Positions 38,760 to 47,878 of a stretch of 54,767 nucleotides of DNA are shown here, one piece after another. The translations under genes and the position numbers were made by a program. Origin of the DNA: Olsenella profusa (GTDB lineage: Bacteria; Actinomycetota; Coriobacteriia; Coriobacteriales; Atopobiaceae); assembly GCF_016900315.1 (NCBI RefSeq), contig NZ_JACSNQ010000013.1, positions 1-54,767 of the forward strand, in the 5' to 3' direction. The number at the start of each line of letters is the position of its first letter. Position 1 is the first letter of the stretch. The notes beneath the pieces are model-generated. The model saw only the letters and a program-made list of their open reading frames with translations. It was not told the DNA's origin and ran no database searches.

Positions 38760-41573
38760 TCACCCCGTGTTCTGCAGCCCCGCGGAGACGCCGGAGACGG
38801 TGCAGAGGATCAGGTAGATGAGCCGCTCGTGCTCCGCGGGCGAGAGGCCCTCGCCCTCGGTGCGCAGCCGACGCAGCGCCAGCGCCTGGGTCACGGACAG
38901 CACGTTCACAAACGGCAGGCGCATTCGGATGACCGGCCCCAGCACGCGACGGTGCTGCAGCGGCCACTCGTCGCCCACGATGGCGAGCACCCAGCGGCGG
39001 GTGAGCGCCATCTCGTCCAGCACCTTGCTCGAGAGGTCCTCGCGGTCGGCAAGGCCCAGGTAGAGCCGGGCGATCCGCTCGTCCACCTTGGAGAGCGACA
39101 TCTCAATGTTGTCGATGAACGTCGTGAAGAGCGGCCACTCCTTGTAGGCGCCGCGCAGGCGGTCAAGGTCGCCCACGCGCTCGCAGGCGGTGCCGAGGCC
39201 GTACCAGGCGGCCAGGTTGATGCGCGCCTGGCTCCACGAGAAGATCCACGGGATGGTGCGCAGGTCGTCGAGGGACTTGGCGCCCAGGCCGCGCTTGGCC
39301 GGGCGGCTGCCGATGGGCATGAGGCCCACCTCGGTGAGCGGCGTCACCGTGGAGAACCACTCGGCGAAGCCGTCGGTGTGCAGTAGGTCGAGGTAGCGCT
39401 CGCGCGAGGCGGCGTCCAGCTCGGCGGCGAGGTCGGCGTACTTCTGGGTGGTCTCCGTGTTGACCCACTCGATGGACGGCGCGGACTGCAGCAGCGTCGC
39501 GCCCACCACGGACTCCACGTGGCGGCGGGCCAGCGTGGGGTCGCCGTAGCGCGCAAAGATGACCTCGCCCTGCTCGGTGAGCTTGAAGCAGCAGTTGACC
39601 GAGCCCTTGGGCTGGGAGAGCACCGCACGGTTTGCCGGGCCGCCGCCGCGTCCCACCGCGCCGCCGCGCCCGTGCATGAGCACGAGGTCGATGCCGTTGT
39701 CCTCCGCCCAGCGCGCGATCTCCGCCTGGGCGCGGTGCAGCACGAGCGTGGCCGAGGTGGGGCCGGCGTCCTTGGAGGAGTCCGAGTAGCCGAGCATCAC
39801 CTCGAGGCGCCGGCCGGTCTGGCCCAGGCGGCGCTGGACCTCGGGCAGGCGGATCATCGCGTCGAGCGTGTCGACCGCGCCCTCGAGGTCCTCCACCTGC
39901 TCGAAGAGCGGAATCACGTCCAGCGTGGGCACGTCGCACTCGTGCGCGAAGGCCAGGTGCGCGAGCTCGTAGACGTTGGCCACGTCCTGCGCGGACTTGG
40001 TGAAGGAGATGATGTAGCGCCGCGCCGCGTCCACGCCGTTTCTCCGCTGGATCTGGGCGATGGCGCGAAACGTGTCCAGCACCTCGCGCGTCATCGGCTG
40101 GAGCTCGCCGCGCTCGCCCCACCGGCCGTGCTCGCGGATGTCCTCAAGCGCGCGGGAGTGCACCAGCGAATGCTGGCGGAACTCCATCTCCACCAGGTGG
40201 AAGCCGAAGGTCTGCGCCTGCCAGATGAGGCGCTGCACCGGGCCGTAGGCCGCGCGGGTTGCGCCGGCGCGCGCCAGGGAGGACTGGACCACGCGCAGGT
40301 CGGCGATGTAGTCGTCGGCGCTCGCGTACATGACGTCGGCCGTGCGCTCGATGGTGGCGCGCAGGCGCTCGGAGATCACGAGCATGGCCGCGCGGTGCAG
40401 CTCGCTCGCGGAGATGCCCAGGGCGCGCGCCGTGAGCTTCTCGCTCATCTCCACCTGGTGGCTCCAGAGGCTCATGAGCTGGTCCGAGGGCGGCGTGGAG
40501 ATGGCGTCCAGCGTGAGGTTGCGCCCGGTGGTGTAGGTGGCGTCAGCCAGGCGCTCCAGCACGTGGGTGCGGAACTTCTCGGCCACCTGGCGGCTCACCT
40601 TGGCGGTGACGTTGGGGTTGCCGTCCCGGTCCGAGCCGATCCAGCTGCCCGGGTGGAAGAACGCCGGGCAGACGGGCGGCACCGTGCCGGCCTTGTCGCC
40701 GAGCTCCCAGTCGTCGAAGCGACGGTACACGTCCGGCACCATGTCAAAGAGCGTGTTGTCGAAGATGTCGATGATGGTGTCGGCCTCCTCGACGGGCGTC
40801 GGCTTCTTGTGCGCGATCGGCGAGGTGCGCAGCAGCGCGTCGATCTCCTGCGTGAGGCGCCGCTCGTTCTCCGCCAGGGCCACGCCGCCCAGGCGCGGGC
40901 GCTCCTCCAGAAGCCCCGCAATCCGGCGGATCTTGCCCTCGACGGCCTTGCGGCGCGCCTCGGTGGGGTGGGCGGTGAAGACCGGGCGGAACTCCAGGCG
41001 GTTCAGCAGCGCGATGGCCTTGCCGCGACCGCACTCGTCCACGAGCTGGCGGTAGGCCACCGTGATGTCGTTGATGGGGTCCTCGGCGTCGGAGGTGGGC
41101 ACCGTGCTCTCGCGGGTGCGCAGCGACGCCACGCGATAGTTCTCCTCGCAGATGTTGGCCAGGTGGAAGTAGGACACGAAGGCGCGCATGAGCATGGTGG
41201 TCTGGGACTCGTCCAGCCCCTCGAGCACCCGCTCCAGGTCCGCGAAGGCGGCCCGCTCCTCGTCCGTCTCCGCGGACTCGTCCGCGCTGGCGCGTATCGC
41301 GTCGGCGAGAAGAACGTCGAAGGTGGAGAGCAGCGACGGGTCGAACTCCTCGAGCACCTTGCGCACCAGGCGCAGGAAGAGCGCCATGTTCTCTGCGATG
41401 GACTCCGGCACGTCGACGCCCGTGAGCAGGGCGCGGGCGGCCGCGGCGTCCGAGGCGGGGGTAGGGGCGCCGGCTGTGGTCGCGGCGCCGACGGGGCCGG
41501 CCGGGGAGGCCGAGCCGACGGGGTCGGGCATGGTAGCGGAAGCGTTCTCAGCGTTCAGGTTTTTCTCGGCCAA
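38760..41573 (-). CDS. ppc: phosphoenolpyruvate carboxylase
   Basis: The enzyme carboxylates PEP to oxaloacetate, an anaplerotic step and the entry to succinate formation in anaerobes. Catalytic segments are FTAHPTEARRKAVEG, GSDRDGNPNVTAKVS, VEMEFRQHS, GYSDSSKDAGPTSA, MHGRGGAVGRGGGP and the C-terminal QNTG. It is 937 residues long, with a 45-residue low-complexity N-terminus. The start is a TTG at 41573 supported by AAAGGAG 6 bases upstream. The N-terminus AEKNLN is a near match to the motif-encoded GEKN tag, and a true copy lies inside the gene at 41304-41316. Confidence 0.95.
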   Translation of the reverse strand: MAEKNLNAENASATMPDPVGSASPAGPVGAATTAGAPTPASDAAAARALLTGVDVPESIAENMALFLRLVRKVLEEFDPSLLSTFDVLLADAIRASADESAETDEERAAFADLERVLEGLDESQTTMLMRAFVSYFHLANICEENYRVASLRTRESTVPTSDAEDPINDITVAYRQLVDECGRGKAIALLNRLEFRPVFTAHPTEARRKAVEGKIRRIAGLLEERPRLGGVALAENERRLTQEIDALLRTSPIAHKKPTPVEEADTIIDIFDNTLFDMVPDVYRRFDDWELGDKAGTVPPVCPAFFHPGSWIGSDRDGNPNVTAKVSRQVAEKFRTHVLERLADATYTTGRNLTLDAISTPPSDQLMSLWSHQVEMSEKLTARALGISASELHRAAMLVISERLRATIERTADVMYASADDYIADLRVVQSSLARAGATRAAYGPVQRLIWQAQTFGFHLVEMEFRQHSLVHSRALEDIREHGRWGERGELQPMTREVLDTFRAIAQIQRRNGVDAARRYIISFTKSAQDVANVYELAHLAFAHECDVPTLDVIPLFEQVEDLEGAVDTLDAMIRLPEVQRRLGQTGRRLEVMLGYSDSSKDAGPTSATLVLHRAQAEIARWAEDNGIDLVLMHGRGGAVGRGGGPANRAVLSQPKGSVNCCFKLTEQGEVIFARYGDPTLARRHVESVVGATLLQSAPSIEWVNTETTQKYADLAAELDAASRERYLDLLHTDGFAEWFSTVTPLTEVGLMPIGSRPAKRGLGAKSLDDLRTIPWIFSWSQARINLAAWYGLGTACERVGDLDRLRGAYKEWPLFTTFIDNIEMSLSKVDERIARLYLGLADREDLSSKVLDEMALTRRWVLAIVGDEWPLQHRRVLGPVIRMRLPFVNVLSVTQALALRRLRTEGEGLSPAEHERLIYLILCTVSGVSAGLQNTG

Positions 41574-41721
41574 CGTTGCTCCTTTTGCTGGCGTACGGTA
41601 CCTCTACAATACCGAAAGAGCATGCCCGCAGGGAAGCCGCCCCCTGAAAAGTCCCCGGCGAGAAACCCATTGTTCACGCTACGCGCCCCGCCCCGGGTGC
41701 TCCTGACGCTCATTCCTTCAA

Positions 41722-41856
41722 GTGCACTCCTCAAGTGCACCCCAAAGGGCCCCGAAATCGCGTCAAATGCACCGAAAAGCCGGGATTTGCCATCAAGTGC
41801 ACTCCACCCCGGGTGCACCTGACGTTCAACCCCTCAAGTGCACCCGTCAGGTGCAC
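41722..41856 (+). repeat. GTGCAC element A
   Basis: Hexamers GTGCAC (one ATGCAC) start at 41722, 41735, 41767, 41797, 41813, 41838 and 41851, giving spacings 13/32/30/16/25/13. Shared flanking words are CTCAAGTGCACYCC, CGCGTCAARTGCACCGAAAAG and CCCCGGGTGCACCTGACG. It lies upstream of ppc and element B, in the same orientation as B. Confidence 0.92.
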
Positions 41857-41906
41857 CCTGCTTCCTTCCCATCGCCCTCCCCAACAAACCCTGAACGCAA
41901 AAATCA

Positions 41907-41943
41907 GCTGGTACAGAGTGCAACGGCTGGTACAAAGCGCAAC
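41907..41943. repeat. 18-bp direct repeat GCTGGTACARAGYGCAAC
   Basis: Copies at 41907-41924 and 41926-41943 are 19 bp apart. The region around it, 41857-42038, holds no gene. Confidence 0.7.
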
Positions 41944-42038
41944 AACAACATGATTGGGCACGCACCGGTGGGGTATCATGTAACCGACGGCACAGCTCGC
42001 TTGGGATGGCAGGGCCGCGCCCGTTAGAGATGGGGATG

Positions 42039-42065
42039 GACCGCTAGTTCACTGGGCTAGCGGTC
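42039..42065. terminator. bidirectional hairpin at the 3' end of the small peptide gene
   Basis: GACCGCTAG (42039-42047) pairs exactly with CTAGCGGTC (42057-42065) with a 9-base loop. The stop codon of the peptide gene is part of the stem, and the stem runs into a GGTCCTTCTCGTC variant of the dispersed motif. Confidence 0.75.
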
Positions 42066-42176
42066 CTTCTCGTCTCGGTTGCAAAACTCGCTCGCTGCGG
42101 ACAGGAACCGGATGATACCTGCGGCGAAGCTGACCAGTGCGCCAGCAAGCTTTAGGAAAGCTATCAACGTATCCAT
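42057..42176 (-). CDS. 39-residue hydrophobic peptide with charged tail (Fst/holin-like)
   Basis: An ATG at 42176 behind GGGGGG opens a 39-codon frame: a hydrophobic segment (TLIAFLKLAGALVSFAAGII) and a charged end (CNRDEKDR). This pattern resembles Fst/Ldr-type type I toxins and small holin-like peptides. A TAGAAT -10 box lies about 65 bp upstream and a perfect terminator hairpin overlaps the stop. The gene is flanked by GTGCAC elements A and B. Translation is not proven, but promoter, ribosome binding site and terminator together make a coherent tiny gene. Confidence 0.55.
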   Translation of the reverse strand: MDTLIAFLKLAGALVSFAAGIIRFLSAASEFCNRDEKDR

Positions 42177-42385
42177 GGGGCTCACCCCCCTTCGGGAGCG
42201 CGGCCCAGCGAGCGGGACTTACGTGCCGTCGGCGTGCGGGGATTCTACCCAGCCGCCCCCACACACTTGCAGCCGTTTTCGCGCAATCCGCGTGCGGCGA
42301 AAAACGGCCTCGAGCGTTCTTCTCGCAAGGGATCTTCTGCGACTTGCAGCCTCGACCTGGTGCACCTAGCACGTGGCTTCCGTAG

Positions 42386-42534
42386 GTGCACTCCTCAAGT
42401 GCACCCCAAAGGGCCTCGAAATCGCGTCAAGTGCACCGAAAAGTGGGGATTTGCGACCAAGTGCACCCTACCCCGGGTGCACCTGACGAGCCTGGGCCCC
42501 ACGTGCACCCCGCACGTGCACCCGTCAGGTGCAC
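42386..42534 (+). repeat. GTGCAC element B
   Basis: GTGCAC starts at 42386, 42399, 42431, 42461, 42477, 42503, 42516 and 42529: spacings 13/32/30/16/26/13/13, matching element A. Long stretches are identical to A (CTCCTCAAGTGCACCCCAAA). It ends about 100 bp before the flippase gene. Confidence 0.92.
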
Positions 42535-42638
42535 CCCCCACCCCAGCCGCACCTGACGCGCATGTCCGCCCGCGGCGCTACAATCGGGCGAGAAGGACGT
42601 CAAGAGGAAGAAGGACGTCGAGAGGAGCTTCTCGCCAC

Positions 42639-44222
42639 ATGCGCAACCCGTTCAAGCGCCGCGAGGCCACGCCGGTCCGTCCCGCGACGGGCACCCACGT
42701 CTCGCCCAAGACGCCGCGCTACGGCGTGGTGACCAAAGGCCGTGCGCACGGCGGCCGGCACACCGGCAGCCGGCACACCGGCGGCCACGGCCAGCGCGGC
42801 AGCAACCGCGCGCGCGGCCGCGCCGACAAGGCCGCCGCCGGAACCAACGCCGCCGCCCGCGCCCCGCGCCGCGACGCCGCCCAGCCCGACCGCCAGCAGG
42901 CGTTTCTCCCCCGCGTGATAAACAACTGGTGGAACCGCCTCATCTCCGCGATCTTCGGCGGCCGCCTCTCGGAGCAGACCGAGCAGTACCTCGCGCACCA
43001 GACCAAGCGCGACTACGTCTGCAACACCATCGGCCAGGCCGCGTGGGGCACGCTCTTCCCGCTGCTCACGCTCGTCGCCACCTGGCTCGTGGGCCCCGAG
43101 CAGGCCGGCCAGTTCTCCATGGCCTACACGGTGGGCATGCTGCTGCTCTTTGTGGCCAACTATGGCGTGCGCACCTACCAGGTCTCCGACCTGGACGACA
43201 TGCACTCCTTCTTCGACTACCAGATCAACCGCTTCATCACCTGCGCCGTCATGCTGGTGGTGGGCTGGCTGTGGTACCACCTGCGCGGCTACGACGCGTC
43301 GATGTTCGCCATCTGCATGGGCGTGCTCGTCTTCCGCGCCGCCGACGGCCTGGCCGACGTCTACGAGGGCCGCCTCCAGCAGAAGGACAAGCTCTACCTG
43401 GCCGGGCTCTCCCAGGCCGTGCGCTGCGTGCTGGGGCTGCTGTTCTTCTCGGCGGTGCTCCTGCTCACGCGCAGCCTCCCTATGGCGAGCTTCGCCCTGG
43501 CCGCAGGCGCGGTGGTCTCGCTTGTGTTGCTCACGGTGCCGCTCGCCTACTTCGAGACGGAGCACAGCCTGCCGGCGACGGCGCGCGGCGTGAAGGAGCT
43601 CTTCGTCGACTGCTTCCCGCTGTTTCTGGCCCTCTTCCTCTACAACCTCATCGACTCGGTGCCCAAGTTCGCCATGGAGGGCGCGCTCTCCTACGACAAC
43701 CAGCTCTACTACAACGCCATGTACTTCCCCGCCCACTCGATCCTCATGGTCGCGGGGTTCATCTACAAGCCGCAGCTCGTGCGCCTGGCCCGCATCTGGG
43801 ACGACCCCGAGAAGCACCGTCGCTTCGACCTTCTGGTGCTGGCGATGGTCGGCGTAATCGCGCTTATCGCCGCGGCGATGGCGCTCGTCATGGGCACGGT
43901 GGGCATCCCGCTCATGAGCTTCATGTACGGCCTGGACTTCGAGCAGTTCCGCCCGCTCGTCTACGTGATGGTGGCCACGGGCGGCGTCTGCGCGAGCATC
44001 GACTTCCTCTACCAGATCGTCACCGTGCTGCGCGCGCAGGAACAGGTCTCCAAGCTCTACCTGATCGCAATCGTGTTCGCGGTGCCGGTCTCGATGCTGC
44101 TCGTCAACTTCTCCGGCCTCGCCGGCGCGGTCATGGGCTCGCTCGTCTCGATGGCCATACTGCTCGTGCTGCTCGTGATGGAGTACGCGCGCATCCGCCG
44201 CCAGGCCGAGCGCGGCTACTAG
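42639..44222 (+). CDS. polysaccharide-flippase-like (MOP/Wzx) membrane protein
   Basis: The 527-residue protein has about 80 basic, Gly/His/Arg-rich cytoplasmic residues (KGRAHGGRHTGSRHTGGHG) followed by 12-14 membrane segments characteristic of lipid-linked oligosaccharide flippases (AAWGTLFPLLTLVATWLVGP, GVRTYQVSDLDD, YYNAMYFPAHSILMVAGFIY). It probably moves a cell-surface polysaccharide precursor. The start at 42639 lies behind GAGGAG inside a repeat-rich leader: two AGAAGGACGTCRAGAGGA units preceded by a motif copy (42587-42599) and followed by GCTTCTCGCC. It is not clustered with glycosyltransferases in this window. Confidence 0.82.
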   Translation: MRNPFKRREATPVRPATGTHVSPKTPRYGVVTKGRAHGGRHTGSRHTGGHGQRGSNRARGRADKAAAGTNAAARAPRRDAAQPDRQQAFLPRVINNWWNRLISAIFGGRLSEQTEQYLAHQTKRDYVCNTIGQAAWGTLFPLLTLVATWLVGPEQAGQFSMAYTVGMLLLFVANYGVRTYQVSDLDDMHSFFDYQINRFITCAVMLVVGWLWYHLRGYDASMFAICMGVLVFRAADGLADVYEGRLQQKDKLYLAGLSQAVRCVLGLLFFSAVLLLTRSLPMASFALAAGAVVSLVLLTVPLAYFETEHSLPATARGVKELFVDCFPLFLALFLYNLIDSVPKFAMEGALSYDNQLYYNAMYFPAHSILMVAGFIYKPQLVRLARIWDDPEKHRRFDLLVLAMVGVIALIAAAMALVMGTVGIPLMSFMYGLDFEQFRPLVYVMVATGGVCASIDFLYQIVTVLRAQEQVSKLYLIAIVFAVPVSMLLVNFSGLAGAVMGSLVSMAILLVLLVMEYARIRRQAERGY

Positions 44223-44245
44223 CGGGCGGACGGCGGCCATCGCAC

Positions 44246-44282
44246 GGCGAGAAGAACCTGCGGCCTGCAGGTCCTTCTCGCC
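44246..44282. terminator. bidirectional terminator made of an inverted pair of the dispersed motif
   Basis: GGCGAGAAGAACCTGC and GCAGGTCCTTCTCGCC face each other with a GGCC centre, pairing over 16 bp with one mismatch. It lies between the convergent flippase (stop 44222) and ABC exporter (stop 44300) genes, where one hairpin can terminate both. Confidence 0.85.
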
Positions 44283-44299
44283 CGCGCCGCCGCGCGCCG

Positions 44300-46138
44300 C
44301 TAGTCGAGCTCGCGCTGGCCGGTCCAGAGCTGCCAGTACTCGCCGCGCTGGGCCAGCAGCTCCTCGTGCGTGCCGCGCTCCACGATTCGCCCGTGCTCGA
44401 GCACCATGATCGCGTTGGCGTTGCGCACGGTGGAGAGCCGGTGCGCGATCACGAAGACCGTGCGCCCCGCCATGAGGGCGTCCATGCCGCGCTGGATGAG
44501 GGCCTCGGTGCGGGTGTCGATGCTCGAGGTGGCCTCGTCCAGGATCAGCACCGGCGGGTCGGCCACCGCCGCGCGCGCAATGGCCAAGAGCTGCCGCTGC
44601 CCCTGGGAGAGGTTGGCGCCGTCGGCCACCACCGGCGTGTCGTAGCCCTTGGGCAGGCGCCGGATGAAGCCGTCGGCGTTGGCTATCTTGGCGGCGGCCA
44701 CCACCTCCTCGTCGGTGGCGTCGAGCTTGCCGAAGCGGATGTTGTCCGCGATGGTCCCGGCGAACAGGTGCGTGTCCTGCAGCACGATGCCCAGCGAGCG
44801 GCGCAGGCTCGCCTTCTCGATGTCGCGCACGTCGATGCCGTCGTAGGTGATGACGCCGGAGCGCACCTCGTAGAAGCGGTTGATCAGGTTGGTGATCGTG
44901 GTCTTGCCCGCACCCGTTGACCCCACGAAGGCGATCTTCTGCCCGGGCTTGGCGTAGAGCGAGAGGCCCTTGAGCACGGTCTGCCCCTCCTCGTAGCCAA
45001 AGTCCACGTCGTAGAAGACCACGTCGCCCTGAAGCGGCACGTGCTCGCCGTCAATCTTCCAAGCCCAGCCGGCCGCCCCCGCGGCCATGCGGGCGGCCTC
45101 CACGTCGTTGGCGTGCTCCAGGACCACCGTACCCTCGTCCACCTCGGGCTCGAGCCGCATCACGGAGAAGATGCGCTCGGCGCCCGCGAGCGCCGTGAGC
45201 AGGAAGTTGCCCTGCTGCGTGAACGCATTGATCGGGGCCACCGCCTGACGCACGAAGACGAGGTAGCTCGCGAGCGACCCCACGTCCATCGTCCCCGAAA
45301 GCGCCAGCAGCGCGCCCACGATGGTCACGATGGCGTAGTTGACAAATCCCACGCACACCGTCACCGGCACCATCGTGGAGGCGTAGGCCTGCGCGGAGGT
45401 GCCCGCCTCGCGCAGCCGGCCGTTGAGCTCGCGGAAGCGCGCGAGGTTGGCCGCCTCATGGTTGAAGACCTTGACGACCTTCTGGCCGGAGATCATCTCC
45501 TCCACGTAGCCGTCGAGCCCGGCGAGCTCGGCCTGCTGGCGCGCAAAATACTTGCTAGAGCGGCCGCCCGAGAAGCGCACGTAGAGCGCGATCGCAAGGT
45601 CGCAGGCAACGGTGATGAGCGTGAGCCGCCAGTCGAGCACAAAGAGCAGCGTGAGCGTGCCCACGATCTGCACCGCCGCCTGGACGAGGTTGGCGAAGCT
45701 GTTGTTGAGCGCCTCGGAGACCGTGTCCACGTCGTTGGTGAAGTAGCTCATCACGTCGCCGTGGCGCGTGCGGTCAAAGAAGGAGAGCGGCAGCCGCTCG
45801 ATGTGCGCGAAGAGGTCGCGCCGGATGTCAAAGACCACCTTCTGCGCCGCGCACACCATGGTCTGCGTGTAGCCCGCCGCGCTGGCCACGCCCACCACGT
45901 AGATCACCGCGGTCAGGGCAACTCCGCGCACGAGGGCGTCCGCGTCCCCGGCGCCCACGGCGTTGACCACGGGCTTGATCATGTAGGTGCCCATCAGGTT
46001 GGCGAGCCCCGAGAGCGTGACGAGCACCGCCACCACAAGAAGCATCCAGCGGGCATGGCTCATGTAGGCGAGCAGGCTCCGCAGCGTCGAGAGCAGGTTC
46101 TTGGGCCGCGCGGGCGCGGCAGACTGGCGCGAGGGCAT
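44300..46138 (-). CDS. heterodimeric ABC exporter subunit (canonical ATP site)
   Basis: The 612-residue half-transporter has six membrane spans (residues about 20-330) fused to an ATPase domain: Walker A GSTGAGKTT, signature GANLSQGQRQLLAIARA, Walker B VLILDEATSSIDTRTE with the catalytic Glu. It should pair with the next gene's product as in LmrCD/TM287-288-type exporters for drugs, lipids or peptides. Its start is directly after the stop of the upstream partner. The two are controlled by the MarR gene in front. Confidence 0.9.
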   Translation of the reverse strand: MPSRQSAAPARPKNLLSTLRSLLAYMSHARWMLLVVAVLVTLSGLANLMGTYMIKPVVNAVGAGDADALVRGVALTAVIYVVGVASAAGYTQTMVCAAQKVVFDIRRDLFAHIERLPLSFFDRTRHGDVMSYFTNDVDTVSEALNNSFANLVQAAVQIVGTLTLLFVLDWRLTLITVACDLAIALYVRFSGGRSSKYFARQQAELAGLDGYVEEMISGQKVVKVFNHEAANLARFRELNGRLREAGTSAQAYASTMVPVTVCVGFVNYAIVTIVGALLALSGTMDVGSLASYLVFVRQAVAPINAFTQQGNFLLTALAGAERIFSVMRLEPEVDEGTVVLEHANDVEAARMAAGAAGWAWKIDGEHVPLQGDVVFYDVDFGYEEGQTVLKGLSLYAKPGQKIAFVGSTGAGKTTITNLINRFYEVRSGVITYDGIDVRDIEKASLRRSLGIVLQDTHLFAGTIADNIRFGKLDATDEEVVAAAKIANADGFIRRLPKGYDTPVVADGANLSQGQRQLLAIARAAVADPPVLILDEATSSIDTRTEALIQRGMDALMAGRTVFVIAHRLSTVRNANAIMVLEHGRIVERGTHEELLAQRGEYWQLWTGQRELD

Positions 46139-47878
46139 CTAGGCCACCTCCCCGCTGATTCCAGATCCAATCTGGGACTCGTATATCTCCTGGTAGATGG
46201 GGTCGCTGGCGAGAAGTTCCTCGTGGGTGCCCTGCGAGTGTACCCGGCCCTCGTCCAGCACCACGATCTTGTCGGCGTCCATGACCGAGGCCACGCGCTG
46301 CGCGATGACGATCTTGGTGACGCCCGTGAGCGCGGCGAGGTTCTCGCGGATCTGCGCGTCGGTGGCCATGTCCACGGCGCTCGTGGAGTCGTCGAAGATG
46401 AGGACCTTCGGGTGCTTGAGCAGCGTGCGCGCGATGCAGAGGCGCTGCTTCTGGCCGCCGGAGACGCCCGCGCCGCCCTGGCCGAGGTCGCCGTCGAGCC
46501 CGCCGATGCGGTCCAGGAACTCGTCGGCGCGCGCCAGGCGGCACGCCTCGAGCATCTGCTCGTCGGTGGCGTCGGGGTTGCCCCAGGCCAGGTTCTCCCG
46601 CACCGTGCCGCTGAACAGCACGTTCTTCTGCAGCACCACGCCCACCGCGTCGCGCAGGGCCGCGAGGTCGTAGGCGCGCACGTCGCGGCCGCCCACGCGC
46701 ACGGAACCCGCGCTCACGTCGTAGAGGCGCGCGATCAGCTGCACGAGCGTCGACTTGCCCGAGCCCGTGCCGCCGAGGACGCCCACCGTCGAGCCCGCCG
46801 CCAGGTCCAGGCACACGTCCTCCAGGACGTCGCGCTCGGCGTCGGCCGCGTACCTGAAGCTCACGTGGTCAAAGCTGACCGAGCCGTCGCTCACCTCCGT
46901 GACCGCGTCCTCCGGCGAGGTGATCGTGGGCTGCTCGTCAAGCACCTCGCCCACGCGCTCCACGCTCGTGACGGCGCGCGCCAGGAGAAGGAACACGTTG
47001 GAGATCATCATGAGCGAGTTCACAATCTGGAAGATGTAGCTCATGAAGCCGGTGAAGGTGCCCACCATGAGGGTGCCGGCAAGGATCATCTGCCCGCCGA
47101 TCCACAGGATGGCCACGCAGGTCACGTACATCGTCCCCTGGAAGATCGGGGTGTTGAGGACCGCCGTGCGGAAGGTGCGCGTGCCCGTCTTGGCCAGGCT
47201 CTCGTTGACCTCGGCAAAGCGGTCGGCCACGTGGCCCTCGCGCACGTACGCCTTGATCACGCGGATCGCGGCGAGGTCCTCCTGCAGCGCGTCGTTCAGC
47301 CGGTCCATCGCGGACTGCAGCAGCCGATAGAGCGGCCCCACGTGCCGCACCACCAGAAACATCGCCACGGCAAGCACCGGCAGCACCAGGAAGAACACCA
47401 CCGCGAGCTCGGGCGACATCACCGCGGCGAAGACGAGCCCCAGGATGAGGATCGAGGGGCCGCGCGTGAGCGGGCGCGTGCCCGAGACGAGGGCGTTCTG
47501 GATCACCGTCACGTCGGTCGTGAGGCGCGTGACGAGCGAGGACGACTCGAAGTCGTCGAGGTTGGCGAACGAGAACTCCTGCAGGTGGGCGTACTCGGCC
47601 TCGCGCAGGTTGGCGCCCAGGCCCATCGCGGCCCGCGCCGAGAAGCGCGCGTAGGTGAAGCCCAGCGCGAGGGCGCCGAAGGCGAACACCAGCATCAGCG
47701 CACCGTTCACGGCCACCGCGCCCAGGTCCCGCCCGATGATGCCGTCGTCGATCACGTTGGCCATGAGCAGCGGGATCACCAGCTCGAGCGAGGTCTCCAG
47801 GGCCACGCAGAGCACCGCGAGGAGGAAGTCCTTCCGGTAGCTTCCCAGGTAGCGTGCGATCAGGCGGACGCCGTCCAT
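46139..47878 (-). CDS. heterodimeric ABC exporter subunit (degenerate ATP site)
   Basis: The 579-residue half-transporter has six spans and an ATPase domain with Walker A GGTGSGKST, signature AGVSGGQKQRLCIARTL and Walker B VLIFDDSTSAVDMATD. The catalytic glutamate is replaced by Asp, as usual for the non-hydrolysing subunit of heterodimeric exporters. It overlaps the MarR gene by one base (ATGA-type) and adjoins the partner subunit, so the three form one operon. Confidence 0.9.
   Translation of the reverse strand: MDGVRLIARYLGSYRKDFLLAVLCVALETSLELVIPLLMANVIDDGIIGRDLGAVAVNGALMLVFAFGALALGFTYARFSARAAMGLGANLREAEYAHLQEFSFANLDDFESSSLVTRLTTDVTVIQNALVSGTRPLTRGPSILILGLVFAAVMSPELAVVFFLVLPVLAVAMFLVVRHVGPLYRLLQSAMDRLNDALQEDLAAIRVIKAYVREGHVADRFAEVNESLAKTGTRTFRTAVLNTPIFQGTMYVTCVAILWIGGQMILAGTLMVGTFTGFMSYIFQIVNSLMMISNVFLLLARAVTSVERVGEVLDEQPTITSPEDAVTEVSDGSVSFDHVSFRYAADAERDVLEDVCLDLAAGSTVGVLGGTGSGKSTLVQLIARLYDVSAGSVRVGGRDVRAYDLAALRDAVGVVLQKNVLFSGTVRENLAWGNPDATDEQMLEACRLARADEFLDRIGGLDGDLGQGGAGVSGGQKQRLCIARTLLKHPKVLIFDDSTSAVDMATDAQIRENLAALTGVTKIVIAQRVASVMDADKIVVLDEGRVHSQGTHEELLASDPIYQEIYESQIGSGISGEVA

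Noticed and set aside
41722..41856. GTGCAC elements as CRISPR or tRNA clusters
   Set aside because: Sites are 6-bp palindromes at uneven but fixed distances, with no cloverleaf or spacer pattern.
42639..44222. Multidrug MATE efflux pump
   Set aside because: Topology and motifs fit lipid-linked polysaccharide flippases better; MATE-specific signatures are not evident, though the superfamily is shared.
46139..47878. Asp in place of the Walker B Glu as an inactivating mutation
   Set aside because: Heterodimeric exporters normally have one degenerate ATP site; the partner subunit keeps the Glu.
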